This document shows, piece after piece, positions 6,392 to 14,515 of a stretch of 37,459 nucleotides of DNA (position 1 is its first letter; every line of letters begins with the position of its first letter). The stretch is from Fibrobacteria bacterium (GTDB lineage Bacteria; Fibrobacterota; Fibrobacteria; UBA11236). Both the position numbers and the translations under genes were made by a program. The stretch covers positions 1 through 37,459 of the forward strand of contig JADGQO010000031.1 of NCBI GenBank assembly GCA_017881725.1, written 5' to 3'. A model generated the notes under the pieces. The model did not search any database, had not been told where the DNA came from, and was given only the letters and a program-made list of their open reading frames with translations.

Positions 6392-8395
6392 TCAGGTTCC
6401 GTTGGGAATCGGCCCGTCGTTATTCCCCGTGGAGAAGGACAGGTTGACCTTTTCGCCGACGGGAGAAACGCGGATGTAACCCTGCATTTCCTGATGCAGC
6501 GCGGAGCAGAAGTCGGTGCAATAGAACGGCAGCACGCCCACGCGGTTGGCGACCATCTTGATGGTGCGCGTTTGGCCCGGCATGATCAAGAGCTCGGAGG
6601 TTTGCTGGCCCATCATGGCGAACCCATGCGGCACGTCCCAATCCTGCTCCAGGTTGGTGATATGGAAATACAGCGTATCGCCGATGGTCACGCCTTCGAT
6701 ATTGTCCGGCACGAAATGGCTGCGGATGACGCTGGCGTAGATATGCACGGCTTTGCCCTTGCGTTCGACGCGCGCTTCTTTTTCGCTCTTGATGGCGTCC
6801 GGATGGTGGTTCTCTTCCAGCTTGTAGATCTTGACGCTATTGGGCTCGATGAGCGACGCCGGCACGGCTTGCGCGTAATGCGGTTCGCCGATGGTGGGAA
6901 ATTCCGACAATAGTTTCATTTTTTCGCCGGAGATGTCGATGAGCTGCGCCGATTGCGTCAGCTCCGGTCCGGTGGGCGGGTAGCGATCCTTGGTGATCTT
7001 GTTCAGGGCGATCACGTATTTGCCGTAGGGCTTCTTGGTGTCCCCGAGCGGGATCATCAAATGGCCGATGGCATAATAGCAGGGCGTGCGATCCAAGATT
7101 TCCCAGGTGCCCAGCTTCCACTTTACGATTTCGGAGGACAGGAACATGGACGTATAGGCGTTGCCCTTGCCGTCGAATTCCGTATGCAGCGGGCCCAGGC
7201 CCGGCTTATCCACTTCGCCCGCGATCACCTGATCGTATTTCAGGATCGGAATGCCGCTCGCCTCGCCGTCGAACGCCTTGGCCGCGATGGCCTTGATCAT
7301 TTTGGAGAAGGAGTGCACGGGAATCACGCTGGCCAGCTTGCCGGCGCCGACGATGTATTCGCCGGTGGGATCGATGTCCACGCCATGGGGCGACTTGGGG
7401 GTGGGCAGGAAGAACACCATGTCCGGGCATTCGGCCGGGGTGAGCATGCGCACCTTCTTGCGCACTTCGCTGACCGCCGTTTGCGTGCTCGCGTCGAGAT
7501 AATTATCGTAATGCACGCCGTCCACTTCCTTGCCTTTCCCTTCCGCCACGCACGTTTCCGCGCGCTTCCAATTCACGGCCGCGATGAAATCCTTGTCGCG
7601 CTGCGAGGCGTTCACCTCCAACAGGGTATGCGCCAGTTCGGTGTTGTACGATGTGGTGAAGGCCCAGTCCTTGGACGGGCCCTTGCCGCAATGCGCCTTG
7701 TCATAATCGAAACCGGGCAGTAAAATTTGAAAGGCCACGGCCATGCGTCCGCTGGTTTTATTTACGGACACGAAGGACATGACGCCCTTGAAGTCGCGCG
7801 CGTAATTGCGGATGGGAATACTCGCTTGCGGATAGGGGACCGAGAAGCGCGTGCCCGCCAACAAGTATTCCGAATTCTCCGTGGTGAAAGGGGAGCCGTG
7901 GTTACCGGCGCTGTTGGGGATTTCGATGGTCTCGACGGTCTCGAAGGTGCGCAAATCGATGCGCGCGATGCGCGGGGTATTATTGCCGTTGATGAAAACC
8001 CATTTGCCGTCGGCCTCGCCGTTGGTCTGCGACAATTCCGGATGATGGGCGTCGTCCCAGGGGATATATCCGAAGCTCGTGTTCAACAGCGCCTTGGTCT
8101 CTTCCGAGTACCCGTAGCCGTTCTCCGGATTTTGCGCGAAGACGGGGATGACGCGAATGGTGCGTCCGGAAGGCAGCCCCACCACGGACATTTGGCCGTT
8201 GAAGCCGCCGGAGAAAAGCCCGTATAACTCATCGTGGGTTCCGGGCGCGACATACACCCTTTGCGCCGCGTCGCCGGCCATCCCGGGCGCCGTCTTGCGG
8301 GCGACTTGTTTTTCACATCCGGTAAACATGGCCATGGCCATGGCTATGGCGGATAAACCCGCCGCGAAGATGCGAGTGGACGAATTGTTGTTCAT
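6392..8395 (-). CDS. nosZ: Nitrous oxide reductase, clade II type
   Basis: A 667-residue multicopper enzyme reducing N2O to N2 in the periplasm. ATG at 8395 follows a good ribosome site (AGGAG). The N-terminus is a Sec-type signal with a lipobox-like end (MAMFTGC, Cys27) and no twin-arginine motif, which is a hallmark of clade II (atypical) NosZ. The seven-bladed propeller includes the CuZ-ligand motif DAHHPELS (His117, His118). The C-terminal cupredoxin domain has the CuA motif CTDFCSALHQEM (Cys626, Cys630, His634, Met637). All key residues are intact, so the enzyme should be functional. It sits between a cytochrome c gene and the maturation genes. No nosR is present, as is usual for clade II. 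Confidence 0.97.
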   Translation of the reverse strand: MNNNSSTRIFAAGLSAIAMAMAMFTGCEKQVARKTAPGMAGDAAQRVYVAPGTHDELYGLFSGGFNGQMSVVGLPSGRTIRVIPVFAQNPENGYGYSEETKALLNTSFGYIPWDDAHHPELSQTNGEADGKWVFINGNNTPRIARIDLRTFETVETIEIPNSAGNHGSPFTTENSEYLLAGTRFSVPYPQASIPIRNYARDFKGVMSFVSVNKTSGRMAVAFQILLPGFDYDKAHCGKGPSKDWAFTTSYNTELAHTLLEVNASQRDKDFIAAVNWKRAETCVAEGKGKEVDGVHYDNYLDASTQTAVSEVRKKVRMLTPAECPDMVFFLPTPKSPHGVDIDPTGEYIVGAGKLASVIPVHSFSKMIKAIAAKAFDGEASGIPILKYDQVIAGEVDKPGLGPLHTEFDGKGNAYTSMFLSSEIVKWKLGTWEILDRTPCYYAIGHLMIPLGDTKKPYGKYVIALNKITKDRYPPTGPELTQSAQLIDISGEKMKLLSEFPTIGEPHYAQAVPASLIEPNSVKIYKLEENHHPDAIKSEKEARVERKGKAVHIYASVIRSHFVPDNIEGVTIGDTLYFHITNLEQDWDVPHGFAMMGQQTSELLIMPGQTRTIKMVANRVGVLPFYCTDFCSALHQEMQGYIRVSPVGEKVNLSFSTGNNDGPIPNGT

Positions 8396-8414
8396 CTGAA
8401 CTCCTAGTTTGAGA

Positions 8415-8933
8415 TTACTGGCCATCGTTTTTCCTGAAGAATTCCAACGCCGCGCGGGCGTCTTCCTGAGTTACGCTCACGGACATCTGGGTCATGTATT
8501 GGCCCAACAGGGCCTTGGCGGTATCATCTTGCGCGGTCATGCCGGTGGGATTCAAAATCATGTTCATAATCCACTCCGGCGCGCGCCGCTTGGTCACGCC
8601 GTTCAGCGCCGGTCCCACATAGCGTTGATCCAATTTGTGGCAGGCCGAACAAGTCCCGGAAAAAAGTTTCTGCCCCCGCGCCGCTAGGGCCTCGTCGATA
8701 GCGCCCACCTGGACCGATTGCACCGGACCAAAACCTTTGGACACGCCGCCCGCAGGTGCCGCGCCCGCTCCCGGAGCCGCCTTGCCGGCATCATCTTTTG
8801 CTTCCTGCTTGCAGCCGACGGTCACCAGCGCCAACGCTGCCAACACGGCCATGCCCGCCATTCCCGTCTTTCCGGCCCACATCAACGCACCCCACCGTCT
8901 CTTCGCGGTTACCGTCATTTTCACGTTACCCAT
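8415..8933 (-). CDS. Monohaem cytochrome c lipoprotein, likely electron donor to NosZ
   Basis: A 172-residue protein with a lipoprotein signal ending LVTVGC (Cys41), a flexible Ala/Gly/Pro linker, then one haem site CSACH (Cys95, Cys98, His99) with likely axial Met in the GQYMTQMSV region. It is the first gene of the nos operon, 19 bases upstream of nosZ. Small cytochromes in this position commonly pass electrons to clade II NosZ (inference here). I chose ATG at 8933 because AGGA lies about nine bases upstream; ATG at 8939 is also possible. A longer frame to 8999 lacks such a site. Confidence 0.88.
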   Translation of the reverse strand: MGNVKMTVTAKRRWGALMWAGKTGMAGMAVLAALALVTVGCKQEAKDDAGKAAPGAGAAPAGGVSKGFGPVQSVQVGAIDEALAARGQKLFSGTCSACHKLDQRYVGPALNGVTKRRAPEWIMNMILNPTGMTAQDDTAKALLGQYMTQMSVSVTQEDARAALEFFRKNDGQ

Positions 8934-9099
8934 ACGCATATGTCCTAAGCCTTTCTCGCGCGAAAACCTCCCGCCGCATCCTATGCGGTTGCGCCGCAAG
9001 CGATGCGGTCAAATCGAGGCGTTCGCATTGTTCACTTAAGGGCAAAGTAGAGCAAGGGCGGTGCCAATTTCTAGAATGTCGATTCCCGGCCATTCAATG

Positions 9100-9111
9100 G
9101 ACATTTATGTC
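9100..9111. promoter_or_regulatory. Short palindrome upstream of the nos operon
   Basis: GACATTTATGTC is a perfect inverted repeat (5-bp arms, 2-bp centre) about 165 bases upstream of the first nos gene in an AT-richer patch. It could be an operator. It is not an FNR/DNR-type TTGAT-N4-ATCAA site, and no such site is visible in 8940-9240. Confidence 0.3.
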
Positions 9112-9240
9112 TAATTAAAGAATGCCTCGCCGCGGAACCGGGAAAACGCCTGCCAAGATGGCCGGTATTCCTGCCGTTCGTGCCATTAATGCATGAACAC
9201 CCCGTTAAACGGATTGCGAGAATTGCCGAGAAAATTTGGG

Positions 9241-9284
9241 GACCGTGCTGTGAATCCGTTATCGGCAGGCTCACTTGTGGGTCT
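9241..9284 (+). repeat. Dispersed repeat, copy 3
   Basis: GACCGTGCTGTGAATCCG, TTATCGGCAGGCTCACTTG, TGGGTC. It lies between two tandem minus-strand genes, antisense to both. It belongs to the GTGCTGTG subtype. Confidence 0.85.
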
Positions 9285-9290
9285 AAATGA

Positions 9291-9362
9291 AGGTCGCGGG
9301 CAAGGCCCGCTTTCAGGGTGTCGATGAGGTCGCGGGCAAGGCCCGCTTTCAAGTTATCGAAG
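9291..9362 (+). repeat. Two tandem 36-bp units, each with a GC-rich hairpin
   Basis: The units at 9291-9326 and 9327-9362 both start AGGTCGCGGGCAAGGCCCGC and continue TTTCA. Each contains the perfect hairpin GCGGGC-AAG-GCCCGC followed by TTTC. They sit directly after the end of the minus-strand lipoprotein gene, so they may form stacked terminators, although the T-tract is on the plus strand. Confidence 0.7.
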
Positions 9363-9371
9363 CGTTGCGGG

Positions 9372-10178
9372 CTAGGGCTTGTCCAACCAAGCGAAGAATT
9401 CCGGCTTGCGGCGGAGTAAATCGGGGCCGATGACGGACGAGGACTTGGCCCATTGGACGTAAGCGGCCAATTCACCATGCGCGGAAGACGCTGTCCGTTT
9501 TCCCGACAGCACATCCAACAAAACCTGCTCGGCCTGATTCACGGCCTGACCGGAAGGCCGATGCTCCGTTTCCTTACCCTGGGCGTCGCCGCCGGAAATA
9601 TTTTCGAGACGCGGTTCCGCCGCGGGTAATGCAATCGTGATCTTTGTCACGGGTCCAGAAACTTGGTAGGCGATGACGCCGGTAGGCAAGGCCCGGCTCT
9701 GGTAGGCGAACCATTCCAGCGCGGCCGTATCGCCGGGGCGCGGCGGCCAATGCGCCGGTAAGGCGGGCGAAAGGCGCAAGTCCAATCCCGCTTTGGCCAA
9801 GGCGGCGCGGGCCCGCTCCGTAATTTCTGGTGCCGATGGTGCCGATGCGGCCGAGGGGTCCGATATGGCGGTCATGGAAGCCTCCGGATTCGAGGAAGAT
9901 GGGACGGCCGCACCGGGTGCGGACGATGGGGACGATTTCGCGCCTGCCGGCGCTGACTGCCTTACGGGTGCCAATGCTGATGCTGGCACGGCCGCGCGGG
10001 GCACGGCCGCGCGAAGCGCGGGCGAGGTCGACTGGCGTACGCCCGCAGACTGCGAGGCCGCCCGGGCCGGGGGGTCACAGGCGGCGAAAAGCATGGGAAG
10101 CAACAGGGCAGCCGGCAAAACGAGATTGGCTTTCGGCAAACGCACCGTGAGTGAAGGCATCGGAGGTCTGCGCATCAT
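9372..10178 (-). CDS. Lipoprotein with long Ala/Ser/Pro linker, unknown function
   Basis: A 268-residue protein. The signal ends LPMLFAAC (Cys34) and is followed by about 80 residues of Ala/Ser/Pro-rich low-complexity linker, then a compact C-terminal region from ITERARAALAKAG onward with WFAYQSR and a tryptophan-containing helical end (YVQWAKSS, FFAWLDK). The start overlaps the end of the transglutaminase-like gene by four bases (ATGA), so the two are co-translated. It is the third gene of a three-gene minus-strand operon. A start six codons later (MPSLTV) is equally possible. I do not recognise the C-terminal domain. By position it may anchor, or protect against, the upstream enzyme (inference). 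Confidence 0.75.
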   Translation of the reverse strand: MMRRPPMPSLTVRLPKANLVLPAALLLPMLFAACDPPARAASQSAGVRQSTSPALRAAVPRAAVPASALAPVRQSAPAGAKSSPSSAPGAAVPSSSNPEASMTAISDPSAASAPSAPEITERARAALAKAGLDLRLSPALPAHWPPRPGDTAALEWFAYQSRALPTGVIAYQVSGPVTKITIALPAAEPRLENISGGDAQGKETEHRPSGQAVNQAEQVLLDVLSGKRTASSAHGELAAYVQWAKSSSVIGPDLLRRKPEFFAWLDKP

Positions 10179-11680
10179 ACGTTCTTCACCAGCGCCTTGC
10201 GTTCCGCAGGAGTCTTTCCGGTTAAGTCCAACACCGGTGGCGGCGGCGGCGGATGGAAACCGTCGAAGGCCAGGAAGTCCGTATCCTTGTTGGCGTTCAC
10301 GCGCTTGGCGCTGTTGAGCGAAGCCAGCAATTCGGCCGCGGTGGGTTTCATGACGGTTTTATCGAGATAGGGATCCATGACGAAGCCGATGCGCGGGGCG
10401 TTTTTCGCGATGGCGGCCTTGAGATTGAAAACGGAAATCTTGTCGCCCACGGACACGCGGGAATTATTGGAACTGGTGGCGATGGTGTCGATGCTTTGAT
10501 CCAAGGTCAGGTTGTACACCACGAAGGCATGGTCCACATTGGCGTTGCCGGAGAAGATGATGGCCTTCACCTGGTTGCCGGGCAGGCCCATGATGCTGCG
10601 CAACACGGAGAAGGAGCAGAAGGCGTGCTCGCCGCAATGGCCGGTGCCGTATTGCAGGGCCAAGGCCGCGATTTTGTCTTCATTGCCGGGGAAGAATTTG
10701 TCGCTCAGTGTGCGCGCCATGAACACCGGCGACGATAACCAGGTTTGTTGGTGCAAGGTGCCGAACAAATCGGAAAGCAGGCGCTGGTGCCTTTCGGTTT
10801 TCAAATCCTCGCGGGCCTGGCCCCAATGGTTGGCCGTGATCAAATGCAAATCCAAATCGTCGCGGAGATCCTTGGACAAATCCAGCGGGGATTTCCCCTG
10901 GTGCCTTCCGATGATGGCCTGGCGCAGCTTTTCCCCGCGCGCCATGTCGGTGTGGTTGACCAGATAGCGCAGTACGTTCAGCATCCAGATTTCCACGTCC
11001 TTGCGCGGCGAACCTGGCTTGCCGAAGCGCGCCAGCTTGGACCAATCCATGGCGACCAACTTGCGCATCAACTCTTTCTGGACCGGAGTGGGCGCGGCGC
11101 TGAAATCCATCTGGATCATGATTTTGACGGCGGGAATCTTGGAGCCTTTGGGCGGTGGCTTGACTTCGGTATCCGCCAGCAGGCCGATCACGGGCTTGGC
11201 CGTTTGCGTGGCCGGCTTATAGGTAATCGAGACGTTACCCCCGGCGGCCGAATGCTGGAAGGTGTCGAGGATGGCTTTGGAATCGTTTGGGTTGGCCAGG
11301 TTATGCAAATCGACGTCGTTGCGCGTCATCTGCTCCAGGAGGGCGTCAAAAAAGGAATTGAACGTGAACGCCATTTCCAGGAAGAGTTTTGACCCCTTGG
11401 GGATGGCCAGGAATTCCTCGACGATGACGGAGGAAATCGGTTCGGTGACGAAGAGGTTGAGCTTGTCGTCGTAAAAGCGCTGCGCGGCCGTGGCTTTGCG
11501 TTCCAGGATGCGCGTGGTTCCGCCCAGCAAGGCCGTGACCTTCAACTCCGTGAGCGATTCGTTGGCGATGGGGTAGGGCTCGTCCTTGACCGACGTGGAC
11601 ATGACGTTGGGAATGATGTCGCCCTTCCAGGTCAATCCGATAGCGACGGGCATCTTGCCGGTGAATCCCAGGATGGCCAT
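10175..11680 (-). CDS. Transglutaminase/cysteine-protease-like protein, possible secreted effector
   Basis: A 501-residue protein without signal peptide. The C-terminal third has a papain/transglutaminase-type order of catalytic residues: Cys349 in GTGHCGEHAF, His384 in NVDHAFVVYN and Asp436 in VMDPYLD. The N-terminal ~330 residues are not recognised. The tail has a proline run (HPPPPPPVLD). The start at 11680 has AGGTGA upstream. It lies 15 bases after an OmpA-domain gene and overlaps a lipoprotein gene. Transglutaminase-like enzymes occur as type VI or contractile-injection effectors, and absence of a signal peptide would fit export by such a machine. No secretion structural genes are in the window, so this role is inference. 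Confidence 0.75.
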   Translation of the reverse strand: MAILGFTGKMPVAIGLTWKGDIIPNVMSTSVKDEPYPIANESLTELKVTALLGGTTRILERKATAAQRFYDDKLNLFVTEPISSVIVEEFLAIPKGSKLFLEMAFTFNSFFDALLEQMTRNDVDLHNLANPNDSKAILDTFQHSAAGGNVSITYKPATQTAKPVIGLLADTEVKPPPKGSKIPAVKIMIQMDFSAAPTPVQKELMRKLVAMDWSKLARFGKPGSPRKDVEIWMLNVLRYLVNHTDMARGEKLRQAIIGRHQGKSPLDLSKDLRDDLDLHLITANHWGQAREDLKTERHQRLLSDLFGTLHQQTWLSSPVFMARTLSDKFFPGNEDKIAALALQYGTGHCGEHAFCSFSVLRSIMGLPGNQVKAIIFSGNANVDHAFVVYNLTLDQSIDTIATSSNNSRVSVGDKISVFNLKAAIAKNAPRIGFVMDPYLDKTVMKPTAAELLASLNSAKRVNANKDTDFLAFDGFHPPPPPPVLDLTGKTPAERKALVKNV

Positions 11681-11695
11681 GATTTACGCTTTCAC

Positions 11696-12970
11696 CTACA
11701 CCAACACCGAATCGCCGCCGCGCGACGGGAAATCGCCCACGGCTTGTTTTCCGAATTCCGGATTCGCGGCGTCGAAAGGTTCCAGGAAGGCGTATTGATC
11801 CACCAGGTCCGGCGTCTCTTGCAGCTTGGCCATTTCGGTTTGCAAATCGCCTTGCATCTCTCCCGCCCCATCCTCGGGCGCGGGCGAATCTTCCAAAGCC
11901 AAATCTTCGTCCTCGCCGTCGTCGCCGTCTGCATCCGCCGCCGCCAGCGAATCCGGATCGACGGTCTCAAAATTGAAAGTGCCTTTGTGATACACGCGAT
12001 CGGGCGCGTCCTTGGCGGACAAATCCGGTTTGAGATCGGGAGGGAAGAACAATAATTCCACGCGCCGATTGGTTTGGGACGCCACGCCGTCTTCATCGGG
12101 CCGGTCGATGGGAAAACGCTCGCCGCAAGCCAAGCTCGGCTTGGCCTCGTCCACGAATTTCAATTTGTCCCGCAAGTTTTTCAACGCGTCATCGCCCCCT
12201 GCCGCCAGCGACAACTCCGCGTCCAACAAGTCGAAATACGCGCCTCGCGTCTCATCGCCCACGGTTCCATCCACTCCGATCGATTTTTCGAAATCATCGT
12301 TGTAGGCTTTTTGGAAAGACTTGATTTCCGCCGCCGTGGGTTTGCTCGGGTCCGCCGGGTCGCAGGGAAATTCCCGCGCGCGCGCGGCGAAAGCCAACAT
12401 GCTGCCATTCGATTCCGGCATGTCATGCTTCTTGGCGGCCTTGACATAACCGGCACGATCGCCTTTCAGCACCGCCGCCACACATTCGGCGCGGGCCCCG
12501 GACAATTCTTCGTTATGGCCTTCCGATCCGGCTGTATCGGTGTGACCGGCCACCACCAAAGCATGATCGGAATGCGCCTCCAGGAATTTCAGCGCGGTCA
12601 AAATCACTTCCAGGCCTCCCGCGCTTTCCGCCGCAGGTTTATCGGTCTTACCGGCTGCGGCATCATCCTGATTCGGTGGCGTGAAATCGCCTTGCTTCGC
12701 TGTCTCCACATAACCGGAATTGTTTTTCTTGATCGAATCCCAATAGGCGTCATTGGAAAACTCGCGCACTTCGTCGACGCCGTGGCCGCCTTTCCCGCCG
12801 TTTGCGGGGTCGCGTGGAAGGAATACGGAACTGTCGGTGTGGAAATGCGCGTCTTCCACCAGGATGCGTTTGGTATGGGCGGACTGCACGGTGACGACAT
12901 GCTTCTCGCCCGCCTTGGCGGTGACGCCCTTGCTCTCCAGATCGAAACGGGTGAGTTTAAATTCGGACAC
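11696..12970 (-). CDS. OmpA-like protein with a large insertion, possible injection-system accessory
   Basis: A 424-residue soluble protein with no signal peptide. An OmpA-type peptidoglycan-binding fold appears split: the first half VVAGHTDTAGSEGHNEELSGA lies near residues 140-160, and the closing element (SQTNRRVELLFF) lies near 315. Between them an insertion contains FQKAYNDDFEKSIGVDGTVG, similar to a peptidoglycan-binding domain 1 helix pair. The C-terminus is very acidic (ADADGDDGEDEDLALEDS). Lack of an export signal is odd for OmpA-type proteins but is seen in cargo linked to type VI and related contractile systems (family knowledge, not certain here). The start is GTG at 12970 with no clear ribosome site. 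Confidence 0.75.
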   Translation of the reverse strand: MSEFKLTRFDLESKGVTAKAGEKHVVTVQSAHTKRILVEDAHFHTDSSVFLPRDPANGGKGGHGVDEVREFSNDAYWDSIKKNNSGYVETAKQGDFTPPNQDDAAAGKTDKPAAESAGGLEVILTALKFLEAHSDHALVVAGHTDTAGSEGHNEELSGARAECVAAVLKGDRAGYVKAAKKHDMPESNGSMLAFAARAREFPCDPADPSKPTAAEIKSFQKAYNDDFEKSIGVDGTVGDETRGAYFDLLDAELSLAAGGDDALKNLRDKLKFVDEAKPSLACGERFPIDRPDEDGVASQTNRRVELLFFPPDLKPDLSAKDAPDRVYHKGTFNFETVDPDSLAAADADGDDGEDEDLALEDSPAPEDGAGEMQGDLQTEMAKLQETPDLVDQYAFLEPFDAANPEFGKQAVGDFPSRGGDSVLV

Positions 12971-13048
12971 TCAGGAAAGTTAGCTTTAATGCTTCCGGGG
13001 CAATCCAAACCGATTTGTTTAGAGAGCCGCCCCAACACCACCGCACCA

Positions 13049-13615
13049 CTACGGCCGAATGAACATGCTTTGGTTCGCATCGGGATTTTCATCCTTCGTC
13101 AAACTTGATTTACCGTTCAATTGGAAACCGCTAAGGAGAAGGAATCCGCCGGATTGGCGATCCGAAAGGTTGCGTGAATCAACGGCGAAGCTTGACAGGG
13201 TTGAAGCGTTTTGAACGATAAAGGTTTTGCTGACGATATTGGAAGCGTCGGTGGCGGCCCCAATCCAGCTTCCGGGATAAGACACCCTGATTTTCCCGAC
13301 GGTCGTGACGGAATTTCCGGGTACAACCCATTTGAAGATCTTCTTTCCCGTAGTGGAAATTGTCATGGTGTCCGGAGACTCCCATGTGGATCCATTGTCC
13401 TTGGAAAAAGCAATCGCCGCTGTGGGTCCGTAATGGTTCATCGTGACGACATAGGTGATTATTACCGTGTCGCCGATTGTAAAAGGCCCGGCCGGTTGCA
13501 TGGAAAAACTAGCGGGAAGGCCGGTCGCAGCAAAACCCGCGGTATCCAAATGCCCCCATGCCGCTCCGCACAAAACCAACGCCAAGCCCACAATGGCTGA
13601 TATTTTGTTTTGCAT
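13049..13615 (-). CDS. Secreted beta-sandwich protein, unknown
   Basis: A 188-residue protein with a clear Sec signal peptide (MQNKISAIVGLALVLCGAAWG) and ribosome site AAGAGG before ATG at 13615. The mature part is rich in Thr/Ser/Val beta strands (VIITYVVTMNHYGPTAAIAF, KIRVSYPGSW), suggesting an Ig-like or carbohydrate-binding-like fold. The Cys-poor C-terminus ends SMFIRP. Similar signal-plus-sandwich proteins are common in polysaccharide-handling environmental bacteria, but I do not recognise the family. It stands between the OmpA-domain operon (tandem, 78-base gap) and a repeat copy. Confidence 0.65.
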   Translation of the reverse strand: MQNKISAIVGLALVLCGAAWGHLDTAGFAATGLPASFSMQPAGPFTIGDTVIITYVVTMNHYGPTAAIAFSKDNGSTWESPDTMTISTTGKKIFKWVVPGNSVTTVGKIRVSYPGSWIGAATDASNIVSKTFIVQNASTLSSFAVDSRNLSDRQSGGFLLLSGFQLNGKSSLTKDENPDANQSMFIRP

Positions 13616-13698
13616 TTTAGCCTCTTGTTTACTCACGGAAATACGCATTACATAAAGCCCAAGCAAGGAACGTTTCCGGTTTATTGTTCCCAAACCTT

Positions 13699-13707
13699 GG
13701 GGGGGGG
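13699..13707 (+). repeat. Nine-G homopolymer upstream of a secreted-protein gene
   Basis: Nine consecutive G residues about 85 bases upstream of the minus-strand start at 13615. Tracts of this length in intergenic DNA can change length by slippage and alter promoter spacing. No promoter is clearly seen around it. The stretch 13616-13881 otherwise holds only this tract and a repeat copy. Confidence 0.5.
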
Positions 13708-13770
13708 CATCCCTGACGATGACGCTAGCCTCGCTGGGTCTAGCCTCTAGCCAAAGGGAACTCTTTCCAA

Positions 13771-13833
13771 TCAGACCCGGAAGTGAGCCTACCCGTTACG
13801 GGACCACCGCATGGTCCGATGAAACATCGGGTC
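13771..13833 (-). repeat. Dispersed repeat, long form, copy 4
   Basis: Minus-strand reading: 5' hairpin CCGATGTTTCATCGG, then GGACCATGCGGTGGTCC, CGTAACGGGTAGGCTCACTT, CCGGGTCTGA. The main stem GGACCA/TGGTCC is one base pair shorter on both sides than in copies 7 and 8, a compensating change. It sits between divergent genes. Confidence 0.88.
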
Positions 13834-13881
13834 CGATATCCATGCCGATGGTTAGATTTCGTGACAGAGGATAAATATCCG

Positions 13882-14454
13882 ATGAATTTTCCCATGCCGA
13901 AACCGGACCATGCGCTTTTGAATCCCGTCGACATCCGCCGCGACGGAATGCGTTGGAAGCGTTTGGATCGGGGCGAAGCCTTACGTGCCTGGCGTGTCCA
14001 GCCGGTGGTGGTGATCAGCCGCAACCAAAGCCGGGAAACCGCGGCGTGGTTCGATTCCGGCAGCCGGTATTATCGCGTGGACGGCCCATACGATTTTTCC
14101 GGACTCGCCTATTACGCCTATCTCGGCGGCGGCAAGGAAAAAAGGAGCGCGGGCCGCTTGCAACCAAAGCCGGAGCCCGAAGTCTTCGAGCCGCTGGAAG
14201 CCATCAATGAATTGACCGGTGAGGCCATGTCCTTGGGAAGCCCGGAAAAAAAAGTTCCCGACAAGAAAAAGTTTCCCATCGAATTCAAATTGGTTACGGG
14301 CGGCGGCGATCCACTTGGACCTACGGATTATCAACTGACCTTGCCCGACGGACAGGTGCTGACCGGAACTTCGGATCAGGACGGCTTCGTCCGCGTGCCG
14401 GACAACAAACAAAGCGGAGAGGTCAAGCTGGTCTTGGTGCCCGCCGAAGCGTAA
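13882..14454 (+). CDS. Protein with C-terminal Ig/carboxypeptidase-like domain, possible injection-system cargo
   Basis: A 190-residue protein without signal peptide. AGAGGA precedes ATG at 13882; upstream in-frame starts fall inside the repeat and are rejected. The N-terminal ~110 residues are aromatic-rich and unrecognised (RYYRVDGPYDFSGLAYYAYL). The last ~60 residues form a small beta domain of the 'regulatory-like' type (PTDYQLTLPDGQVLTGTSD then DGFVRVP and VKLVLVP). This GxxYxLTLPDG..xGxTDxxG pattern is frequent in cargo and spike-associated proteins of type VI and phage-like injection systems. It is divergent from the OmpA/transglutaminase operon, supporting a shared role, but no core secretion gene is present. 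Confidence 0.7.
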   Translation: MNFPMPKPDHALLNPVDIRRDGMRWKRLDRGEALRAWRVQPVVVISRNQSRETAAWFDSGSRYYRVDGPYDFSGLAYYAYLGGGKEKRSAGRLQPKPEPEVFEPLEAINELTGEAMSLGSPEKKVPDKKKFPIEFKLVTGGGDPLGPTDYQLTLPDGQVLTGTSDQDGFVRVPDNKQSGEVKLVLVPAEA

Positions 14455-14462
14455 CAAGCCCT

Positions 14463-14505
14463 GTTAGGCCCTAACAGGCTCTAATAGGCCCTAATAGGCC
14501 CTAAC
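14463..14505. repeat. TAGGCCCTAA tandem/palindromic repeat between convergent genes
   Basis: Three TAGGCCCTAA-type units, plus an AGGCTCTAA variant, lie between the stops at 14454 and 14516. Each unit (TTAGGCCCTAA) is self-complementary, so the stretch can form hairpins on either strand and probably serves as a bidirectional terminator region. Confidence 0.6.
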
Positions 14506-14515
14506 GCAAGCGGCC

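Noticed and set aside
8940-9240. FNR/DNR box for the nos operon
   Set aside because: No TTGAT-N4-ATCAA or near match; only the GACATTTATGTC palindrome is visible.
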